Positions 10,661 through 21,685 are shown, counted from the first letter of the stretch. The stretch: 35,049 nucleotides of DNA from Sistotremastrum niveocremeum HHB9708 (GCA_001630475.1 KV419455.1:85430-120478); one strand, 5' to 3'. The notes: a model not told the origin generated them from the sequence alone. Translations and numbers: made by a program.

Positions 10661-11859
10661 GTTTGGGCCAACTCTCGTCGATCTTCTTTCATCGCCTTAT
10701 TCTGTTGCTCTTGGTTCTGCTGCATCTGGACAACTAGATCTCGGAAAAGCTTGGCGCTCTCGTCTTCTCTTTTGATGATGATTTCTTCCCTGACGGTCTT
10801 CGGTTTCCGTTTCCTAACCTCTTCCTCACTTGAACTGCTGCTATCCGAGCTTTCACTGGAATCTTCCGAGTCCGAGCTTTCGCTTTCTTCGTCAGATTCC
10901 TTAGACTTCTTTGGGGCTTTGACTTTCTTGCTTCTAAAGTACCATACCGCACTATGTCGAAGTTGGGCATAGGTATAATCATCCACCGGATTGTGCGGTC
11001 TGATTTCAATCCTTGCTACATCGGTCACAGCTTTATAAACTTTCGTGGGAAAGCCTTCGGCGTATAAGGAATCGATCTGGTCGCTTGAGATCAAGTTTGC
11101 TGATCGTAACCAGAGGGCGATCGTGTTGAACTTGTTGTCGTATTTAGTAAAATGGTCCAAATTCTTCATCTTCTTCTTGTGCATCTTTCTGACTAAGTTC
11201 ACCAGGTCTTTACGAGAATAAAGTCGGTTTTGATCGACTTGGGGATAGCATTGCAAAATACGTGCTTTGTATGCTTCCCAATTATTTCCTCCATAACCTG
11301 GTAAACGTTCCCACAATTTTCTACTCTTTTTCTCCGCGTAACGGGATACAGTTTCGGTCATGATTTCCGGTGTAAGATTGGCCCTTTGAGCGCACGTTTC
11401 GAATTCTCTCAGAAAGTCGGGTAAATCGGATGGTGTTCCATCAAATTTAGGTGCTCCTCGAGTTCCTGGGAAGGGCATTGCTACTGCTACCAGAGGTACA
11501 ATAGGTGGCTGCTGCGGGTTTGGTTGCTGGTTCGGTGGTTGTTGTTGTTGACCCGCATTGTTGTTTTGATTCTGAGGTGGTGCCGCATTCTGTGGGATTC
11601 CTTGGGGATTCGGTTGCTGATTTGGATCCATTAGAGCTAACGCGATTGCTGTGAGACGAGCTCGGAGAGCGTCTCTGTCAAAGAAATGAGGGGGGAGTTG
11701 TGGGTCCGGGAGTAAATGTTCTCTCGGCGGAGAGGGTGCTACAGGAGTGCTGTTACTCGACTGTGAACGAGACGATACAGTGGGGGTGAGTTCTGATAAG
11801 CTTCCAAAGATTTCTGAGGGAAGTTGGGCGTTGGTACTATTTTCCGATTCTGTCGGTGA
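10661..11859 (-). CDS. Gypsy Gag segment: capsid-like core
   Basis: The first ATG of the whole frame is at 11631 and starts a Gln/Asn/Pro-rich stretch. A capsid-like region follows with FDGTPSDLPDFLREFE and later WEAYKARILQCYPQ, resembling Ty3-type Gag. A Ser/Glu/Lys-rich acidic tract and a coiled-coil-like EQQNKAMKEDRREL lie at the C-terminal side. Gag assembles the virus-like particle. The frame is open upstream of the ATG to the next hAT-like insertion and beyond it (13480-13730). At 10661 it meets the first base of a hAT-like element; any further residues read into the element are artefacts. Confidence 0.9.
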
Positions 11860-13479
11860 TAGTGATGCCGAAGTCCGGTTCGGTTCGGTCCTTCACCTCT
11901 TGGGCCCGAACCGCGAACCGGACTTCGGTTCGGTCCTCCCTATACTGCCCGGACCTGAACCGGACCTAGCGTCCGGTTCACAAAGCGTCCGGTCCGGTTC
12001 GAACGCGGTCCGGACGCTTTCGCGGACGCCTCCATCAGTTGAGTTTTCCGGAAAAAATTGACAGCACAAAAAACCAGTTGCCGGTCGCATTTTTGAGATG
12101 CTATCATGGCTATGTGGTCGTTAGACAAGATATTTGCAGGATTGGAGCAATTGGGAGAGTCCGATACGGCAGTAATGATGAGGGCGAATGGATAACAGTT
12201 GTATTGACAGGCTAGTTACACGCGACTATCGAAGCAGCATGAATTATGCAGCGACGTTGAGTTCTTGGCGAATCTGAGGGAGACGACGGGAGAGGAGTCA
12301 GATGGATATGGGTTTTGATTCAGTCTGAAGCCTACGCGAGTGAGCGATGATGTAAAGATGTGAGCGCAATGGAGGGCAAAGAGTCGATAAAGAACACACC
12401 GATGTCGTCTAGATCACTATCCATCCTCAAGCCCCGCTCTCCTCTCTCTCAGCCATTCTAACAAGAGAAATTCTCCTCTACGACAATGCGAGTGACATGT
12501 TGTTGGATGACGAGAGAAGTAGAAATATCGCTCGAGGGACATCTTGATGGACGAGAGATCGTACGAAGCTGTCCGACAAAAGATGCGGGCTTCACCATTA
12601 GCGCGTGATATCGAAAGAAAAAGAAGAAAGAGCGTACTGTGATATGATACTCTCCTCTCGAATGATCCTCATAATTCGATGCACGACTCTTCAAATGTGT
12701 AGATTCAGTGTCGTACGAGTTTGAGCTGACGCAAATTGTGAGCAGATAGCCGAATACATGAGCGAGTATCACTCACATTCAACATCAGCGTGCGCTGAGC
12801 TCATGACTGTGTCGATACCGGATGTCTCGATACGATCCGCAGCCACGATATTGAAGACGCAGACGAGCACTCAAAGTATCAGTTTTAGTGTCGATAGGCC
12901 GCTGGACGATTCTGGAAATCTGAATGTCGGGACCGAGATCTGTCGTTGACGGAAATGGTGGCGAATCGTACGCGCGAGCAATGACACCAAGTCATTGCTC
13001 GTGGTATTGACAGGAGGGACGGGCTGATATAAGTGACACCAAGTCACTCTGATCGCCCGGGAATTGACAAGCACCAAGCTTGACAGCGTCGCCAGAGCAT
13101 AATGAAGGAGTGATGGTAATGACACGATAGTGTGTAGCGGTGGTAGCTGGCGTGTCGCGGTTGTTTGCGGTTGTTTGTTGGCCCACGGAAATATCGTCGT
13201 TGATGAGATTTGTATTCGGACTTATAAACATAACACTATTTCTACTTCCTATCACTCGAAAATTGCCTCTGTAAAAATTATTTTGGGATCGTTTTGGCCG
13301 TCGGTCCGAGGTTCGGTTCGGTTCGAACCGCGTCCGAGCTGCCTGGCAAACAGCCCGAACCGCGGACCGAACCGTTGGTCCCCCAGGTCGAACCGAACCT
13401 GAACCTGAACCGGACCGCCGGTTCAGTTCGGTTCGGACCGGGTCCGGACGCTTTGCCGGACCGGACGGCGGCATCACTA
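11860..13479. mobile_element. hAT-like element, CGGTTCGG-word family, copy 2, TSD GTCGGTGA
   Basis: It is flanked by GTCGGTGA at 11852-11859 and 13480-13487. The ends are TAGTGATGCCGAAGTCCGG and inverted TAGTGATGCCG. Size and arms match the 9012-10660 copy, so both are one family, yet the central parts are strongly diverged except for the hairpin block (12975-13082). No transposase is recognisable. It interrupts the N-terminal part of Gag. Confidence 0.93.
12975..13082 (+). repeat. Three ACCAA-loop hairpins in hAT-like copy 2
   Basis: The stems are CGAGCAATGAC/GTCATTGCTCG (12975-13001, 11 bp), AGTGAC/GTCACT (13032-13048) and CAAGC/GCTTG (13068-13082), each with the loop ACCAA. Compared with copy 1, the second stem changed C to T on one side and G to A on the other, keeping the pair. 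Confidence 0.65.
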
Positions 13480-13730
13480 GTCGGTGAGTGTTCGGTTTCG
13501 TGGTTTTCTTCTTCGGTCTGTTGATTGGAGGGTTGGGGGTTACGCCTTCGTTTCCCTCTTCCTAACTCTTGATTTTCTGGATCTAGTTCGGGGAGCTGCG
13601 GCCAGCTAGGTCTTCTTGTCGGTACGAGGTTCTTTGGCGGAATGGTGATATATTTTTCTGACTGCGAATCAGGATAGACTGGGGGTTCGGCCCAGCTAAG
13701 AAGTGGAGTGGAGGAGAATCGAGGTCTTAT
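13480..13730 (-). CDS. Gypsy Gag segment: N-terminal region without a start codon
   Basis: The frame opens after a TGA at 13731-13733, just inside the LTR and primer-binding site. It encodes a Pro-rich stretch (PLLSWAEPPVYPDSQSEKY, then LVPTRRPSWPQLPEL) and a charged segment ending EEENHETEHSP, then joins the 10661-11859 segment in frame across a hAT-like insertion. No ATG occurs in about 150 codons until 11631. Either translation starts at 11631, or it starts upstream at a non-AUG codon, or an ancestral start has mutated. Confidence 0.7.
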
Positions 13731-13744
13731 TCAATTGACTCCCC

Positions 13745-13760
13745 CTACGTCGGTCACCAG
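13745..13760 (-). promoter_or_regulatory. Putative tRNA primer-binding site
   Basis: Immediately inside the LTR end, the minus strand reads TGGTGACCGACGTAG, starting with the TGG complementary to the CCA end of a tRNA. This is the usual place for the minus-strand priming site. The tRNA is not identified. Confidence 0.65.
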
Positions 13761-13761
13761 A

Positions 13762-14521
13762 TGAAGAGTCGACTAACAGACTTGAGGGTCTGTCGACGAT
13801 AAAAGAAGGGTTTTAGGATTTATAGGGCTTTGTGGTACGAAGATCGAGGTGGAATATGTTGTATTTACTCGATGGTAGTACTTAGTATTTTATAACACTG
13901 TTCCTACTGCTCGAGACGATGTGAACGAATGTGAAGAGTATTTTTGAGGGTTTTATGGTTGATTTTCGATGTAGAAGGGTATCGGGGACTTCAGAGTGCC
14001 GAGATTTGATGCTACTAACTCTCAGTCGTGCCTACGAGTCGCGTCTTACGATTCTCGAGATCACACCGGATGTTTCTTGCTCAGTCTAGGTCTCTGTTTG
14101 TCTACTAGAGGGGGATCTGGTACATTGGAGCGTATTCACAGGGGTTTTTTATACTAATAAATATGGGGCTGACGAATCGAATGAGTAAAGTGATGAATAA
14201 GAAAGATCCTTGATCGACCGGAGTCGCAGGGAGGCTGAGAAAGCGAAATACGAAGCAGAAAGTGGTAAATAGGAAGGTGACGAAATTAGATTGGGAAAGG
14301 ATGAATAAGGGCCGTGCCTTCGCGGATATGATATCGCAGATGATGCGTGAGGTTGATAATCGTGTATCTAAGGTGACGAGGCAGGCGGGCGAATGAGTAA
14401 TGTGGTTTCGGTGGATATGGACTTTACGACAGGATGTCGGAGTTTGAATTATGGTTACTAAAAAGGAAAGTCAAACGAAAAAGGAAAAGAAATTTATTAT
14501 CGGCTACCGAGAGACTCTACA
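13762..14521 (-). repeat. 5' long terminal repeat of the Gypsy element (760 bp)
   Basis: On the minus strand it starts TGTAGAGTC (14521) and ends GACTCTTCA (13762), giving TG...CA ends with an 8-of-9 inverted match. The primer-binding site lies just inside and a TATA box sits at 14147-14153. A hairpin (13768-13797; outer GTCGA/TCGAC, inner CAGAC/GTCTG) lies at the U5 end. No second LTR is in the window for comparison, so the boundaries rest on the termini and on where the host gene resumes. Confidence 0.8.
14147..14153 (-). promoter_or_regulatory. TATA box in the LTR
   Basis: The minus strand reads TATAAAA followed by AACCCC. It lies about 370 bp from the U3 end and is suitably placed to start Gypsy transcription toward Gag. 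Confidence 0.5.
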
Positions 14522-14555
14522 GTAATAGAGTCCATAGAATCGAAAAAAGGCTCAC

Positions 14556-15683
14556 CAAGTCATCTGAACTGCTAGTCACCTCTACCCAGAACTGTGTCTG
14601 AAAGCTGACATAGACGGAAGCTAAGCAAAAGGTACTTGGAGCGAGATCGTAACGTGCCATTTCAGAGTGAGGACTATCAAAATATCAAGCTCAAGCATAA
14701 ATATGCTGCCAAGGCATGCGAGCGAGACCAGGCTGACCTATTACAACACCTTCCGAACCGGGTTAGTGAATGCGTGTGATATATATCACAAAGGGCGTAC
14801 CGACATGACCCAGTTCAATGAGGAGCTGCCCAGCAATACGTCAGCCGTCAGATTGGTGGTGAATTCTGTGAGAATGGAAAATGCCCACCATCGCTCCACA
14901 TAAGATCTTGTTCTTGTTACTTACTAGCAGAGAGTTCACCCTGAGTTCGAAGCTAATTTTGCGTTTGAGAGTGAGGTAACAATATACGGGTCCATATTCG
15001 TGTCAAAAAAAGCGTGTGGTAGATGAATTTTGTCGTGTACTGGAAGCAGTGATTAGCGGAGCGCCGTAGCCTGAATTTCGAATCCGTATTCACAGTGACA
15101 GGAATGGTCGCCTTTAAGAGAAAAAACAATCAATTAGATTATCCTGATCGCATTTTCTTCGCTGAGAAGAAGCTTACCCACAGGGTCCTGCACAAGAAAT
15201 TCACTCGATAAAAAGTTCCAGGCAAAGATGAAGCTTGCACGGACCAAGGAAGGATAAGCAAGGAAATGTAGTTTCCGAAATCCACAATAAAATATAGATA
15301 TGTGAAATGCCAACACATTGCTGTGTGAAGAGCTGACAGAAGCCTGTGTCGAGTTTCAATCAATTTCAATAACTGAAGCGTTCCTAATATCATCCCGTAC
15401 ATCACTGCGGTGACCTGCAACTCCATCCATAAGGAAGTTCCGCACCATTAAGAAAGTGGAAGTCACCATACCATCAATTTAAGACCATAGGAGTCGTGAG
15501 GGAAGGTCCTATAATATACAATGCCCTGAAAGGATGTCATTCCGAAGAGACTTCGAGCGCTCTGATAAGTCATTTGAATCAAGCCATCAACTGTTCCACG
15601 TACGTCGAAGACACGAGGATACATATCAAGGCGCCTCCCTCCCCGAACGTCACAAGATCAAGAGGTGCCAATGATTGGGACAT
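14556..15683 (-). CDS. Gene A: seven-span membrane protein, DUF6534-like, exons 1-12; split by the Gypsy element in intron 12
   Basis: The start ATG is at 15683. Twelve exons resolve with GT-AG junctions except the exon 11 donor, which is GC (14657-14656). They add up to 162 codons, ending in phase at 14556. Exon 1 is 15604-15683. The microexon VTAVM (14 nt), a 10-nt exon and the 18-nt exon ATIPVT match genes B-D; exon 10 is 9 nt (14729-14737) rather than 12. Visible hallmarks include FGMTSFQGIVYY, LHTAMCWHFTYLYFIVDFGN and FLTRIWTLSNKNKILCG. Intron 12 starts at 14555 and is interrupted 34 nt later by the retrotransposon LTR. Exons 13-18 are expected beyond the left edge. Function unknown; membrane location inferred from hydrophobic spans. 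It could still be spliced if the insertion is tolerated. Confidence 0.8.
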
Positions 15684-17773
15684 TCAAGGAGAGCCAGTCG
15701 GACTGAGCTGTTCCACCTCAAACAGAGCTTCTCATATAGATCTCTCTCGAATAAATTGTAACCTCATCCTGTGAGAAGCAGTACTGTACAGCTTCAGCTT
15801 CTTTCATAGTTGCACGCATCACCACACGTCAGTCGTGGTCGTCAACGCAGAGATTGATAGGGGTAGATGTAGAGATGTACATAGTTATTTACATTTTGCG
15901 GCTTTCGGAAGTGCTATGGAGCCAGAATGGACAAATGAGGACGATCGGCATGACACAGGAACACGTTCGATTCAAATCGATCGTCCACATGATCAGTACG
16001 TGGGTCGTGTTCCGCTGATAACGCCATCCTGCGGGATGTGGCATGTCTGAAAGAGCATTCCAAGAAAAGCAGGGCACTCAGGCACGCCGTAGTAGATCGT
16101 TGTGGTAAGATATGCGGAGCCATACTTTTCAGATCGATTCTACTCACAACATGGAGAGGGGTTCTGCATTGATTCTCAACTGAGGCTTTGTGGGAGTGTG
16201 ATCGCAAGATTCACAGGGACGATGAAGAGGGAGAAAACATGATAATTGCACACACGGCGCGCGTCGGGGACCGTCGGCAGAGGCATAAGAAGCATGGCAA
16301 TTGACAGTGAGAAAACATGGGATCAGAGACGTACGATGCTGGACCAAATGGGTCAAGTGTGGTGGTAGAATGGAGAATATGCTGCGCAACATCTGGTTGC
16401 CGGAACGAACGAATGAACGAAAGGAGCATATCCCAGGTCTCCGTGGTTCATTCTCTCAGAATCAGAGTGCTCCTTGTCTTCTCAACTCGAGTTGAATGCG
16501 TATAAATGAAGCCTTCATGGTCCATTCGAGGGGATCTCGTAGTAAGTTATGGATAGTCACAAGGGATACCGGAGTTTGGACTCACAGTCTATTTTAAAGA
16601 GCTTGAGCGAATGAACTCAGAGCAAGAAAAGCCGTCTTGATGTACAGGCCTAGTGTTCGTGATTTCCTCAGTCCATCCGATGCACTCGTATGATTCGTGA
16701 CCCTGTAGCAGGCTAGCATCTCTGTCTTCGACCTGAGAGCAAATGCAACGAAGACGTCCATCAATATACTGCTTTTGGTTGGCGATTTACGCTACTTCTC
16801 ATTTGATGCCACGATCTGCTGCCGGTGTGCTGAATACAGAAGAAAACCGCCAGTAGCTGCAACTGGACTGAGAAGAGTCAAGTGGAGTGATAGCGGTACT
16901 ATTCTGGTGAATTCTTGATCTGTGGTTGAAAGTACTGATGAAAGCAGTGCACTACTCTTCTGGATTTCAACTTGTCGAGACGATAAGCCATAGAATAGGT
17001 TGAGAATGCAGAGTTGAGTTGTCGGCTCGTTTCCTTGCTCGCCTCCGATGATATTAGCCAGCGCATTGCGGAGAGCTTGAACGCCCATCCTCGTGCAAGC
17101 GGCTGTTGATGAGCAATTTTTGTTCTGTCATGGTGCATCGTCTACCAAGGACTGGTACTATGGCAGGATCAGTCAGAGAAACACAATATGGTGGCGAGTT
17201 GGGCCGCGAGAGAGAATAATAGCGGAGTTTCAATAGTAATTCTCCTGGACTGCTCTCTTGAACAACGGTGCCACATTGATGGCTACCACTGTCCTACTAG
17301 GAAGAGGCCATCTTTTGACACTTAAAAAAGCCTCCGGCAAGACGAGTTTCCCTTTCCAGGTGTCGTTTTGACCGTCTTCTCAAAAGATCCACAAGATCTC
17401 AGACGCCGCGGACAAGTCTCACAGCTATCAAACTCATCACTGCCTGGCGCCTCGAGCAAACGATACAGTATTATTGTTATTTTATGACTAAGTCTCGCAG
17501 TCTCTCACTCGAGATGGGTTCGGGCAACAGTAGCTTCTACTGCGGGCTTAATACGTGGGCTCGGCATCCTTATCAGAACAAGCTGCTTCTAAATCACACT
17601 GCGTGATGCTCATCCGTAAACCTTCATTGGACAACGGCGAGACAATGCAAATCTTACCTCGTCAGTGAAAGTCTCGATTGTCCTCTGGACGTGTACGATC
17701 GAGCGGGGAGGAGCGTACAAAACACTCGGCTTGATAGATCATCGATCATATTCAGTAAATCGTCAAGTTTGTG
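15684..17773. other. Intergenic region between genes A and B
   Basis: No gene is recognised here. The only open frame of note is 16792-17088 on the minus strand (98 codons from an ATG: MGVQALRNALANIIGGEQGN...), with no family resemblance I can name and no clear junctions. It probably includes the promoter of gene A (right to left) and the 3' flank of gene B. Confidence 0.5.
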
Positions 17774-19723
17774 TCATATGACAGGAGCGCTCACATCACT
17801 TTTAAGCATGGCTTTATCGGGAACTGAAATTCTTCTCGCGTCATCCAAGTGCATACTAAATGGAGAATTTGAGATGGGCGAATTCGGCGGCTTCATACAA
17901 GTTGATTCCCTCAACGACCTCCGCGTAGCCGGATCTAGACGTGCGATGTTATAGAGTTCTGCATCCGTGAATTCGGCCAGCCGCGACCGCAGTCTCGTCC
18001 TGGTGTTGAGACTGTCATACGCATCCGGTCCAGTTTCAGTCAGCCCTTGCTTGGACTCGACATGCCAGCACTTACGAAGTCAATATGGCGTTAGTGCATA
18101 CTGGCGATAAAATCAGCAGGAGCAGATCGATGCAAGATGATAAATCATACACTCAATCGTGATTTCGAAGGCTCCGATGAAAGCTGCATTATTGGGGAGG
18201 CCCAAGAACTACGGGAACGTCATCTTCAATGTCGGTATAAAGATGATACAAGGTCCGAGCTTACTAGCCCAAGAACGACGAGGTCGCCAATCCTGAATAT
18301 TCGTCACGGTCAATGAGCCGCTAGGCACCGAAAGACAACAGACATACGCCGTGATCATACCACTATTGATGGTGTAAAGAATGAGAGAGGAGATGAGGGT
18401 ATCAGTCCTACGTCATGTAAGTTTCGAGATCGAGAAGCGGGAATTTCCTGTGACATGCCTTTTGTATCCCGTTCGACAGTGATGCAAGTAATAGCAGAGT
18501 GATGACGTAATCATCAGATCGCAAGAAAGACTCAAGGATATAGCAGCCGTTGCTAGGCCCTACGCAAATGTATGATCGGTCATACGGAGGAAATGCTGAA
18601 GTGCTATTGAATTGCCTTAGTTCTCGGGTCACTGATCAGATCTGTCCAATAGGGAATCTGGAAACTGAGGCAACACGATGTAGCTGGGCCACCATTTTCG
18701 GCCGGAGGAATCGACATACCATTTGCTAGTGAACTCTGTAATGTGATGAATAGAACGGAACCGTCAAATACTGGCAACGATTACATGTATATGTGTTAGC
18801 GCTCACCCATTGTGACACCTATCGTCATTAAGTCCTTTGAGTAAATTAGCCCAGAATGGTCCGACACATACCGACATGGGCCGCCTCCAGGAGAAGCTAA
18901 TTCAGCCATCAATATCGGCGTCGCATGGCGGGCGACGATAAAACTCACGATGACGCCACATAGAACTCTGTTCTTGCCGCTCACTGATAAAGGCATTGTC
19001 AGTAAACGATAACCAACGGCGCTCGAGTAATGCTCACAGGTCCATATTCTGGTCAAGAAGAACATGTGGTATATGCATTTTGCAATATACTAGAGATGAT
19101 CAAAGGCTCAGTCATAAAAATGATGCTTTTGTCAAGATTTGGTGAAATACTCACGGTGACGGGGATGGTTGCCTTGGGAGGAATCATTAGCACTGCGTCA
19201 ATGTTAACAGTGTCGGGATTGGCACATACTGATAGCGTCCTGTAAATCGATTCCGTGATCAGTGACACCTATGGGCTAAGCGAAAGCACCACCGACCAAA
19301 GAGGTACAAACAACAGGCCGTAATTCCCAAAATCGTTTATGAAGTATCGATATGTGAAATGCCAGCAGATGGCGATGTGAAAAGTTACTAGGAAGCTGCC
19401 CAAATCTATTCAGCGACACAGCGACACACGGTGTCGCCACTTCTCACGTGACAGATGCTACCTGGTCGCATGCCGATATTCAGCACATTATCAGGAAGAT
19501 ATGTAGCTGATAGGCCAACCGTTAGTCTGAGCAGCCAAGGATCCCGGGGAAAAGTCCTGAAATAGGTTATCCCTTGAAAAGACGTGAGACCGTAGAGGCT
19601 AAAAGTTTGACATCAGCAGCGGTCTTCTCCTACAATAAATGTCAGATACCTCGAAGAAATAAATATGCATATCAATGCAATGCCCTCTCCGTAAGACGCT
19701 AAGCTGGGAGATGAATCAGACAT
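17774..19723 (-). CDS. Gene B: seven-span membrane protein, DUF6534-like, 18 exons, 330 aa
   Basis: The start ATG is at 19723 and the TGA at 17774-17776. The 18 exons total 993 nt. Verified exons include 1 (19650-19723), 3 (19448-19461, 14 nt), 5 (19230-19239, 10 nt), 6 (19155-19172, 18 nt, ATIPVT), 10 (18807-18818, 12 nt), 12 (18616-18664), 13 (18459-18559) and 18 (17774-18011). Introns 12 and 13 begin with GC (AAG/GCAATT and AAAAG/GCATGT); the others I checked begin with GT. Motifs: SLYGLTSFQGITYF, HFTYRYFINDFGNY, FFLTRIWTLSGKNRVLCG, SLCYYLHHCRTGYK, TDTLISSLILYTINSG, LGLPNN and SLNTRTRLRSRL. These read as a seven-span protein with a hydrophilic cytosolic-type tail, matching what I remember of the DUF6534 family of Agaricomycetes. 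Ligand or activity unknown. The frame is intact. Confidence 0.85.
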
Positions 19724-21685
19724 TGTGAGATCGTGGCACGATCAGCAGCTGAAGGTGGATCACGATTGGAGGTGGTCATATAGAAAGTTGAGGTCCTGAT
19801 GGCCACGACGCAGAGAAGCATCGGATGATCACCGCACTTCTTGAAACGTTGCGTGCAGATCAATCGCAGGGCAATCAAGGCACAAGTCTATAGAGACGGA
19901 CGAGGTACTACCAGTGACGAGCCAAAACCAGGTCCGATATGCCTGAACTTTGAGATAACCAGTAGCATGGCGTCGCTCCAGAGAGCTGTTCAGTTCAACT
20001 CCCTCGTTCCTGCGATGGCTTGTTCTGCCTTCAGCAGCTGTGTGATAGCATGATTTTCTCGGATCTTCCTATAATGCTGTCTGTCTTTTGGAGGAGTGGA
20101 TTATCGGGCCGGGCGGAGCAAAACGAAACGGAAAGACCCCGCGCACTATGAGGTGTTGAGGCGATAGCTCGTTGTGTGCCTTTTCAATACGGCGAGAAAG
20201 AATGTGGGACGAATCCGTCTTCGGAGATTCAGAACTTCGTAAAAGACGTTGGGTCCGAGGCTCGAGCCCCGAGGTGGACTGTCAGATGATGACAGGCTCA
20301 GTTTTCCCCTGGAGCAGAATCGTTACGAACGAAGCTTGGGATGCGGCGCCTTGAACGACACGATCACAGAGCGACTTCAAGACTGCAAACACACAGACGC
20401 ATCGCAAGGCGATAAGGGAAAAAAGTTAACGCGAAACGAAACCCCTGAGCTTCCCAGGAGTATGGCAGTAAATAGAGACAAACGAGCCAGCCGATGGGTA
20501 GACATAGAAAATGCTCTAAATTCAGACGCATCAATAGATGTAGAGAATCGATAACGTGAAGTAACCTCAAGTCATACCAGATTCATGCTAAGAAGACGAC
20601 ACCCGCAAACACATCCCGCTCGCAGCGCGGCAACACTGTTACTAAAGTGACTTAGTCTGTCAGTGTTACAAACTGCTAAATTTGTGGACAGCGGCCGCCA
20701 TTCCTTTGGATGTTCCGGGAGCCGTCGAGACAGCAGCAGCGGATAGTGAGTATAGGATTCAGTCTGTAGCACAAACGGAGAAGCCTTGTGAATGTTGCTG
20801 GGAACGTTGAGGTCCTGGTCAACGTTGAAGAGCCTCCGGCGTTACCCGGACGGCTTGGTAGTGCTTCGGCGAATTCGGCCGACTGATCTCCGCTTTCAGG
20901 TTCTCTGGTGATGGTTTCAGATGTTGCTTCGTGATTTGGTTCCTGGCTTCCTCATTTCATACGGCGACTTTTGGATCAGCAATTGGAAGTAGGGGCACCA
21001 AGTGAATGGCGTAGTGTCATAAGTTCTTGAGTCGACTCAACCCAATTTGCCCAACGCAAGTTATGCAACGTGTCAACTATCAATTATCGACTCGGATCGT
21101 CTCCAGGACGTCTCATCATGTTATCCTACCTGGGAATGGCTCGAAGCAAGGCAGCCAACGGGACCGATGTTCTGTGGAGGAGCTGATTCTGCTGATCAAG
21201 ATGCGGGTCGTGATTGCGTTGCGAAACTCGAAGTCCTTCTCTGATCTGAACGTCTTCTCTATGATCGGCCTCCTTTATTTGCATGCAGCGTCTGCGATAT
21301 CCTTTCTCGACCGCAAAATGCGTAAATACCTAACATGAACGAGTCTGGTATATGAAAGTGCGGATAGCGGTCATATTATTTGGTACATTTTCTAATTTCT
21401 CTGATGCATAATACGTGAAGCTTAAGACAGAACCAAAGCTTCACTTTCCCAGATCTCTTGTTTGAGAAATACACGGACCTGTCCTAATAGACTCTTTGCG
21501 TGGAATCCTGACTCCCGTTCTTACGGATAACGTCTATTGTTCGTCAGCAGTCGATATGTCCGCTTTCCCCCATGGTTTTAAACATCATGCCCCAAATACT
21601 GAACCATGGGTACAGATCTAGTAGCGACCTTATGACTTTCAGGCGGCTGAATGAAACCAAACATGAGATACATATGAATAGCCTG
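19724..21685. other. Intergenic region between genes B and C
   Basis: About 2 kb with no recognised gene. Open frames around 20250-20550 and 21027-21338 (plus strand) are short, overlap one another in different frames and lack convincing junctions or motifs. Upstream of gene B it should hold that gene's promoter; no clear TATA is visible. Confidence 0.45.

Larger units (their letters stand above)
1..14521 (-). mobile_element. Ty3/Gypsy LTR retrotransposon, 3' end outside the window, riddled with nested insertions
   Basis: The minus strand reads, from right to left, LTR (13762-14521), primer-binding site, Gag, zinc knuckle, protease, reverse transcriptase, RNase H, integrase with a GPY-type C-terminus, then an extra ORF. 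This order with integrase last is that of Ty3/Gypsy (Metaviridae). The 3' LTR is not reached. Eight insertions break the element directly: 4-695, 2062-2818, 2882-2979, 3788-4247, 5220-5859, 7785-8508, 9012-10660 and 11860-13479. Apart from the first, whose flanks are unclear, each has exact target duplications, so the interrupted frame can be followed across every junction without a frameshift. The only lesion I see in the polyprotein is one in-frame TGA near 1919. The element lies in intron 12 of the leftmost membrane-protein gene, in the same orientation. The 5-bp flank at its right end is GTAAT (14522-14526); its partner lies outside the window. Confidence 0.93.

Noticed and set aside
9012-13479. 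CRISPR-like or satellite array in the CGGTTCGG repeats
   Set aside because: Repeats are irregular, occur in both orientations and are bounded by hAT-type ends with 8-bp duplications.
15139-15426. Reading gene A exons 3-4 as one uninterrupted ORF
   Set aside because: The frame happens to be open, but the 14-nt microexon with GTACGG donor aligns with all paralogues and the open read-through does not.
16792-17088. 98-codon ORF between genes A and B
   Set aside because: No recognisable motif, no supported splice partners; kept only as a note in the intergenic entry.
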